Of a DNA stretch of 16,752 nt, positions 1 to 4,149 are shown piece by piece. The stretch comes from Candidatus Fibrimonadales bacterium (GTDB taxonomy: Bacteria; Fibrobacterota; Fibrobacteria; Fibrobacterales; Fibrobacteraceae). Position 1 is the first letter of the stretch; every line of letters begins with the position of its first letter. Where the stretch lies: contig WQSA01000026.1 in assembly GCA_009788135.1 (NCBI GenBank), forward strand, positions 1 through 16,752, given 5' to 3'. The notes under the pieces were generated by a model that saw only the letters and a list, made by a program, of their open reading frames with translations, was not told the origin of the DNA and ran no database searches. The position numbers and the translations under genes are program-made.

Positions 1-2
1 AA

Positions 3-299
3 GAACAGAAGCTAAGCGACAATTCTCAATTCTCAACTCTCAATTCTCAATTAGACAAGAAGTCCAAAACGCCATTCTACATCGCTCTGAGCCTCGACCT
101 CATCGGAGCCGCCGCTCTTGGATTCGGAATCTATCAGCACATAAACTCGAACTCGCTCTACGACGACTACAAAAAAATGCCAAGCAATGACAAAAAAGCA
201 TTGCAAAAAGCCAATGACGCTAAGCAAATGCGGAACATCGGGCTGGTAGTAGGAGGCGGCTTGCTAGCGGCGGGGATTGCGGTGCATATTTGGTTCTAA
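3..299 (+). CDS. C-terminal part of a two-helix membrane protein (5' end outside window)
   Basis: An open frame enters from the left edge and stops with TAA at 297-299, giving 98 visible residues. After a polar start comes a repeat-encoded stretch (NSQFSTLNSQL), then a basic linker and a hydrophobic helix (FYIALSLDLIGAAALGFGIY). A polar loop of about 40 residues (SLYDDYKKMPSND...KANDAKQMRN) follows, and a second glycine-rich helix (IGLVVGGGLLAAGIAVHIWF) ends the protein. Two helices around a short charged loop at the extreme C-terminus suggest a hairpin anchor for an upstream domain that cannot be seen. I do not recognise the family and assign no function. The linker just before the first helix is encoded by a tandem heptanucleotide repeat, so this segment probably tolerates length changes. 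The gatC promoter begins 13 bases after the stop. Confidence 0.75.
   Translation, partial: EQKLSDNSQFSTLNSQLDKKSKTPFYIALSLDLIGAAALGFGIYQHINSNSLYDDYKKMPSNDKKALQKANDAKQMRNIGLVVGGGLLAAGIAVHIWF
21..53 (+). repeat. Tandem heptanucleotide repeat (ATTCTCA/ACTCTCA), about 4.5 units
   Basis: Consecutive 7-base units run ATTCTCA, ATTCTCA, ACTCTCA, ATTCTCA and then a partial ATT. Because 7 is not a multiple of 3, three units make a 21-base, 7-residue period, read here as NSQFSTL-NSQL. The same units occur twice in uvrA (6108-6138 and 6299-6337). The repeat lies within an open reading frame and keeps it open. Confidence 0.9.
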
Positions 300-312
300 T
301 CCTGATTCAGAC

Positions 313-331
313 TTTTTTCTACATTATTCCC
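313..331 (+). promoter_or_regulatory. Promoter for gatC, leaderless type
   Basis: A run of six T and a C (313-319) leads into the box TACATT at 320-325. Exactly six bases then separate it from the ATG at 332. If TACATT is the -10 box, the expected start of transcription is the A of the ATG. No Shine-Dalgarno sequence and no convincing -35 box are visible. Confidence 0.65.
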
Positions 332-604
332 ATGACTCAAATCGATATAGAGAAACTGGCGAAACTTTCCAGGCTAACTCTTTCAGAAGCAGAAGCTGCG
401 CAGGCCAAAGACAGGCTGCAAGGCTTGCTTAAACTTATGGAAAATTTAAAAGAGTTGGATTTGAAAAATGTTGAACCTATGGTTGCAGATGCAGCCTCCT
501 CTCTAAGAAATGATGTCCCGGAACAAGGCTTCTCCTACCAGCAAGCCTTTATGAACGCCCCCCACGAAGAAAATCACCACTTTGCAATCCCAAAAGTGAT
601 ATAG
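332..604 (+). CDS. gatC: Asp-tRNA(Asn)/Glu-tRNA(Gln) amidotransferase subunit C
   Basis: GatC is the small stabilising subunit of GatCAB, the cytoplasmic enzyme that amidates mischarged Glu-tRNA(Gln) or Asp-tRNA(Asn). The 90-residue product has the usual family length and pattern: an N-terminal helix motif (DIEKLAKLSRLTLSEAE), a middle LKELDLKNVEPM segment matching the family LxxLDTxxVxP pattern, and SLRNDVP near the end, equivalent to LRxDxV. The frame is open from 290, but the ATG at 332 is preferred because family members begin close to this point and the promoter box lies six bases upstream of it. gatA and gatB, the usual partners, are not downstream. The next gene, a PilZ protein, starts two bases after the stop, so the two should be co-transcribed. 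Confidence 0.88.
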   Translation: MTQIDIEKLAKLSRLTLSEAEAAQAKDRLQGLLKLMENLKELDLKNVEPMVADAASSLRNDVPEQGFSYQQAFMNAPHEENHHFAIPKVI

Positions 605-606
605 CT

Positions 607-1341
607 ATGCCAATAGGATCTAAAATTCTCGTTTACTCAAATGATACGGTAGAGAGCGAAAGACTCATACGCATACTCATGTATCAAAAGTTTGTGCCAA
701 AAGCCGTCGAATCCGTATCTTACATAACACTCGCTTTGGCATCTGGGGAATACCCAATATTCTTATGCTCCTTCGCTCCAGAAGATAAAGCTCTTATGGA
801 GTTTCTGATTTTTATGAGGCAAGATAGCCAAATACGCTCGGTTACTCCCGTTATAATAATGCTCAAGCCAACTCAGGAGACTATCACAGACTTGATAAAG
901 GCAGGCTGCACAAACTTTGTACTTCAAAGCGCAGGTCAGCAAGTATTAATAGACAAAATTGAAGCCATAGCTGAATCCATTGGCGATGTGCGCGATAAAA
1001 GACAATTCGCTCGCATTGAAATCTCGGAATATGAAAATGCCCAGCTCCTGATCACGGCAAAAAACGGCAACAAATACCCGGTGCGAGTTAGCAACATTTC
1101 CATGGGAGGCTTGCAAATCGTATGGTCTCCGGAAAAAATGCCCGTACAGAAGATGGTGGTGGGAGATTCTTTGATGAATTGCTTGCTAATAGCCAAAAGC
1201 CTGGACTTATATGTTGATTTGAAGATAACCAATGTTTTCAATTACAAAGCAGGCGTGCAATTTACAGGTTTGAATGAAGAACGCCAAGCCAAGCTAAGCA
1301 AGTTTATCTACGATAGGCTACTAGCAGAAAAAGTACCTTGA
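607..1341 (+). CDS. Pseudo-receiver plus PilZ domain protein, likely c-di-GMP responsive
   Basis: The 244-residue protein has two parts. Residues about 5-120 follow the alternating strand/helix pattern of a response-regulator receiver (KILVYSND, PIFLCSFAPED, TPVIIMLKP, CTNFVLQSA). The phospho-accepting Asp expected after the third strand is absent (LCSF), the acidic pair after strand 1 is degraded, and the Lys-Pro of strand 5 is replaced. It is therefore unlikely to be phosphorylated in the classical way. Residues about 130-240 form a PilZ domain with both c-di-GMP-binding motifs: RxxxR at R132-R136 (RQFAR) and (D/N)xSxxG at N163-G168 (NISMGG). A cytoplasmic c-di-GMP effector is the likely role; the output is not evident. 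It follows gatC by two bases with no promoter of its own, and it converges on pdxJ with eight bases between stops. Confidence 0.8.
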   Translation: MPIGSKILVYSNDTVESERLIRILMYQKFVPKAVESVSYITLALASGEYPIFLCSFAPEDKALMEFLIFMRQDSQIRSVTPVIIMLKPTQETITDLIKAGCTNFVLQSAGQQVLIDKIEAIAESIGDVRDKRQFARIEISEYENAQLLITAKNGNKYPVRVSNISMGGLQIVWSPEKMPVQKMVVGDSLMNCLLIAKSLDLYVDLKITNVFNYKAGVQFTGLNEERQAKLSKFIYDRLLAEKVP

Positions 1342-1349
1342 TGCTACGG

Positions 1350-2081
1350 CTAATGGCTCGCAATCAGTTTCAGCATTTCCTTAACCGCTCTTCCCATTCC
1401 AACCAAAGCAGCTCTGGCTACTATGCTGTGGCCTATGTTGAGCTCTTCTATGTCGCTTAATTCCGCAATGCGCTTTACATTGCGGTAGTTCAATCCGTGA
1501 CCGGCGTTTACTTTCAATCCGCTTTTGACAGCGAAGCTTATTTGCTCTTGCAGTTTTGAAAGCTCCAGCTCCACTTCGTTTTCATCGCGACGTTCAAAAG
1601 CATCTGCATAATGCCCCGTATGAAATTCCACATAATTTGCGCCAGCTTTGCGGGCCGCTTTTACCTGTTCCATTTTAGGTTCTATAAACAAACTCACCAA
1701 AATACCGGAACTGTGCAAACCTTGGACTGCAGTTGCAATCTCGGAAATCCTGGCCTCTACATTTAAACCACCCTCGGTTGTAAGCTCGTTTGGGCCTTCA
1801 GGAACAAGGGTAACCATATTCGGAAGAACCTGCTTGGCAATCTGCACCATCTCCGCAGACGGAGCCATCTCCAAGTTCAATGACCCCGTAACGGTATGGC
1901 GCAGCAAATGGACATCGCCATCGTTTATATGACGGCGATCTTGCCTTAAATGGACTGTTATGCCACTGCAGCCAGCCAGCTCGGCCAGCAATGCCGCTGC
2001 TACAGGCTCAGGTTCGCGTACCTTGCGCGCCTCTCTAATTGTAGCAATGTGGTCTATATTCACGCATAGTTTTTTTGCCAT
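1350..2081 (-). CDS. pdxJ: Pyridoxine 5'-phosphate synthase
   Basis: PdxJ condenses 3-amino-2-oxopropyl phosphate with 1-deoxy-D-xylulose 5-phosphate to make pyridoxine 5'-phosphate, the last ring-forming step of the DXP-dependent vitamin B6 pathway. The product is 243 residues, the usual family length, and has a TIM-barrel pattern. Recognisable blocks in order are VNIDHIATIREAR at the N-terminus, HLRQDRRHI, LNLEMAP, VTLVPE, VEFHTGHYA and NAGHGLNYRN. The gene is monocistronic in this window. It is divergent from gltA, and its ATG lies six bases from a weak box (TAGTTT), so it probably has no 5' leader. It shares DXP with the MEP isoprenoid route that uses ispF, also in this window. Confidence 0.95.
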   Translation of the reverse strand: MAKKLCVNIDHIATIREARKVREPEPVAAALLAELAGCSGITVHLRQDRRHINDGDVHLLRHTVTGSLNLEMAPSAEMVQIAKQVLPNMVTLVPEGPNELTTEGGLNVEARISEIATAVQGLHSSGILVSLFIEPKMEQVKAARKAGANYVEFHTGHYADAFERRDENEVELELSKLQEQISFAVKSGLKVNAGHGLNYRNVKRIAELSDIEELNIGHSIVARAALVGMGRAVKEMLKLIASH

Positions 2082-2097
2082 GCAGAAAAACTAGAAA
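2082..2097 (-). promoter_or_regulatory. Promoter for pdxJ, leaderless type (weak box)
   Basis: Read on the minus strand, TTTC is followed by the box TAGTTT (2093-2088) and six bases to the ATG. The box is the poorest match of the set (consensus TAYATT), but its spacing and the TTTC in front agree with the others. The TTTCTA part lies in the palindrome at 2092-2110. Confidence 0.45.
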
Positions 2098-2110
2098 TTT
2101 GAAATTTCTA
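2092..2110. promoter_or_regulatory. Perfect 9-bp inverted repeat between the pdxJ and gltA promoters
   Basis: TAGAAATTT-G-AAATTTCTA is a perfect palindrome around one central base. Each arm contains the TTTCTA start of one of the two divergent promoters, so the symmetry may simply be two facing promoter elements. It could also be an operator for a dimeric regulator controlling pdxJ and gltA together. The sequence alone does not decide between these. Confidence 0.6.
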
Positions 2111-2120
2111 CATTACAACC
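2105..2120 (+). promoter_or_regulatory. Promoter upstream of gltA and its leader ORF
   Basis: TTTC (2105-2108) precedes the box TACATT at 2109-2114. Six bases later is an ATG at 2121, which is not the gltA start but the start of a 12-codon ORF. Transcription is expected to begin at about 2121, leaving a 39-base leader before gltA. Confidence 0.6.
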
Positions 2121-2159
2121 ATGTCTCAGGTTATGTCACGATATGGAGGATACTGTTAA
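2121..2159 (+). CDS. Candidate 12-residue leader peptide upstream of gltA
   Basis: ATG at 2121 opens a frame encoding MSQVMSRYGGYC that stops with TAA at 2157-2159, directly against the gltA ATG at 2160 and in the same frame. The ATG sits at the same six-base distance from the promoter box that marks real starts elsewhere in this window, so it should be the first codon of a leaderless transcript. The gltA Shine-Dalgarno sequence (GGAGGA, 2145-2150) lies inside this ORF, so ribosomes on the leader would cover or uncover it. Terminating ribosomes could restart at gltA. It may also be chance: the ORF is very short and has no known family. Confidence 0.35.
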   Translation: MSQVMSRYGGYC

Positions 2160-3476
2160 ATGAGTACAGCGAAATTAAATATAGATGGCAAAGAATATTC
2201 TTTGCCTATAGTGAAGGGAACGCAGAACGAACTTGCTATGGATATATCCAAGCTCAGGGACCAAAGCGGTTATATTACCCTGGACGATGGTTTTTCAAAT
2301 ACCGGCAGTTGCGTAAGCGCAATCACCTATATAGATGGCGATAAAGGCATTCTGCGCTACCGGGGCTACCCCATCGAAGAACTTGCCGAAAAAAGCACAT
2401 TTGTGGAAACGGCTTGGACAATCATCTGGGGCAGGCTCCCAACTCCAACCGAGCTTCGGCGCTTTTCCATGCTTTTAACCGAACACGAGCTTTTACATGA
2501 AGGTCTAAGGCACCATTACGACGGCTTTCCTATTGACGCCCCGCCAATGGCAATTCTAAGCGCAATGATAAGCTCAATAAGCTGCTATCATCACGACTTG
2601 CTTACCAACTTGAAAAGCGAATCTGAGTTCGAAGAAGCTGCTGCAAGATTGCTTTCAAAAGTCCGCACAATAGCGGCAGCCGCATATAAGATGAGCACTG
2701 GCCGGCCCATTATGTATGCCGTTCCAGAATACGGATATGTGCAAAACTTTTTGCACATGATGTTCTCTTTGCCAAATAAATTGCATATTGCAGACCCGGA
2801 TATAATAAAAGCGCTGAACCTAGTTTTGATTCTTCATGCGGATCACGAGCAGAATTGCAGTACCAGCACGGTTCGCATGGTTGCGAGCGGCGGCGCAAAT
2901 CTGTTCGCAAGCGTTGCTGCCGGCGTGAACGCTCTGTGGGGGCACTTGCACGGCGGTGCAAACCAGGCGGTTGTGGAAATGCTGGAAGAGATTCGCAAAA
3001 ACGGCATTTCAGTCAAGGATTTCGTGGAAAAAGTCAAGCGCAAGGAAAATGGAATTAAACTGATGGGCTTTGGGCACAGGGTTTACAGAAATTTTGACCC
3101 GCGTTCAAAAATCTTGCGAGACGCTGCGCACAAAGTTCTGCAAAAGCAGGGGCAAAGCGACGAGCTTTTGGATATAGCTCAGGAGCTTGCAGACATAGCT
3201 CTGAAAGACGATTATTTTATCGAACGCAAGCTTTATCCAAACGTGGATTTTTACTCCGGCATAATTTTCAAAGCCATTGGCATTCCGCTGAACATGTTCA
3301 CGGTGATGTTCGCCATTGGCCGCATGCCAGGCTGGATTGCAAACTGGAAAGAAATCCACGATAATCCAAAGCAGAAGATTTACCGCCCGCGCCAGATTTA
3401 CATTGGAGAAAGCATAAGGCATTACGAGCCTATAGATACAAGAAGCAGCGGCAAGTTTACTGCGGTTAGTGAGTAG
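2160..3476 (+). CDS. gltA: Citrate synthase (type II, hexameric-type)
   Basis: Citrate synthase joins acetyl-CoA and oxaloacetate to form citrate, the entry step of the TCA cycle. The 438-residue product is collinear with the E. coli-type enzyme. The active-site residues are in place: His226 in LHADHEQN, His264 in HLHGGAN, His306 in GFGHRVYRN and Asp363 in YPNVDFYSG. The C-terminal RPRQIYIGE block is also typical. The N-terminal part, with KLNIDGKEYSLPIVKGT and GYITLDDGFSNTGSC, is the small beta domain found in the Gram-negative, NADH-regulated group, though allosteric control cannot be confirmed here. The start at 2160 has GGAGGA nine bases upstream. The last 11 bases overlap the end of the convergent lolD gene. 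Confidence 0.95.
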   Translation: MSTAKLNIDGKEYSLPIVKGTQNELAMDISKLRDQSGYITLDDGFSNTGSCVSAITYIDGDKGILRYRGYPIEELAEKSTFVETAWTIIWGRLPTPTELRRFSMLLTEHELLHEGLRHHYDGFPIDAPPMAILSAMISSISCYHHDLLTNLKSESEFEEAAARLLSKVRTIAAAAYKMSTGRPIMYAVPEYGYVQNFLHMMFSLPNKLHIADPDIIKALNLVLILHADHEQNCSTSTVRMVASGGANLFASVAAGVNALWGHLHGGANQAVVEMLEEIRKNGISVKDFVEKVKRKENGIKLMGFGHRVYRNFDPRSKILRDAAHKVLQKQGQSDELLDIAQELADIALKDDYFIERKLYPNVDFYSGIIFKAIGIPLNMFTVMFAIGRMPGWIANWKEIHDNPKQKIYRPRQIYIGESIRHYEPIDTRSSGKFTAVSE

Positions 3477-4149
3477 TTTGCTTTAAAGTGCCATGCGCCA
3501 CTGTCCAGCGGTGCGTGGCTATTTCTACCAAGTCCATATCATGAGTGGCTATTAAAAAAGCCTGATTGTATTTTTTGTTGAGTTCCAAAATCAGCGATTT
3601 AAGGACTTCGGCATTTTTTTCATCCAAATTTCCGCTAGGTTCGTCTGCTATAATAAGGCTTGGCCTGTTCATCAAAGCTCTGGCCAAAGCGACTCGCTGG
3701 CGCTCTCCGCCGGAAAGTTCGCGCGGCAAATGCCGCTTTCTATCAGAAAGCCCAACTGCATTCAAAAGCTCGATAGCCATTTTGCAACTTTCGTTCTCAT
3801 TTCGCTTGTCTATTCTGGCTGGCATAAGCACGTTTTCCAAAGCGGTGAACTCAGCGAGCAAGTGATGAAACTGGAACATAAAACCCAAGCTTTTGCGATG
3901 AAACATATTTATAGACCGCTTTGAGAACTTGGACATCTCGTCTCCGTAAAAGAAAACCGAGCCGCTGGTAGGCTTGTCCAAAGCGCCGACTATGTTCAAG
4001 AAAGTTGACTTGCCAGAGCCGCTGGCTCCGGTTAGCACAACTATGCTACCCTCTGTGAGACGAAAATTCACATCCTTCAAAATCTCAAGCGTACCGCCGG
4101 TTTCAGTGTAAACCTTAGACAGCCCGCGCGTTTCAAGCAAGTATAGCAT
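3466..4149 (-). CDS. lolD: Lipoprotein-releasing system ATP-binding protein
   Basis: LolD is the ATPase that powers LolCDE release of lipoproteins from the inner membrane. The 227-residue product has a full ABC core: Walker A GASGSGKS at 41-48, the Q-loop in FMFQFHHLLAEFTALENV, the signature LSGGERQRVALARAL, Walker B LIIADEPSGNLD and the H-loop in IATHDM. The FQFHHLLxEFTALENV stretch is characteristic of LolD among MacB/LolD-type ATPases. The frame is open to 4197, but the ATG at 4149 is chosen because homologues begin with this segment and because TACATT lies six bases upstream. This start overlaps the end of uvrA by 17 bases. A candidate membrane partner is the LolC/E gene at 13695-14939, in a different operon. 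Confidence 0.9.
   Translation of the reverse strand: MLYLLETRGLSKVYTETGGTLEILKDVNFRLTEGSIVVLTGASGSGKSTFLNIVGALDKPTSGSVFFYGDEMSKFSKRSINMFHRKSLGFMFQFHHLLAEFTALENVLMPARIDKRNENESCKMAIELLNAVGLSDRKRHLPRELSGGERQRVALARALMNRPSLIIADEPSGNLDEKNAEVLKSLILELNKKYNQAFLIATHDMDLVEIATHRWTVAHGTLKQTTH

Noticed and set aside
21..53. Heptanucleotide tract as a CRISPR array
   Set aside because: Units are 7 bases with no spacers, and the same applies to the uvrA tracts. They are simple tandem repeats.
290..331. Upstream ATG at 290 as the gatC start
   Set aside because: It would add 14 hydrophobic residues absent from GatC, overlap the previous gene's stop and place the promoter inside the coding sequence. ATG 332 fits both homology and promoter spacing.
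1342..1349. Terminator between the PilZ gene and pdxJ
   Set aside because: Only eight bases are available, and no hairpin with a T-tract is visible on either strand.
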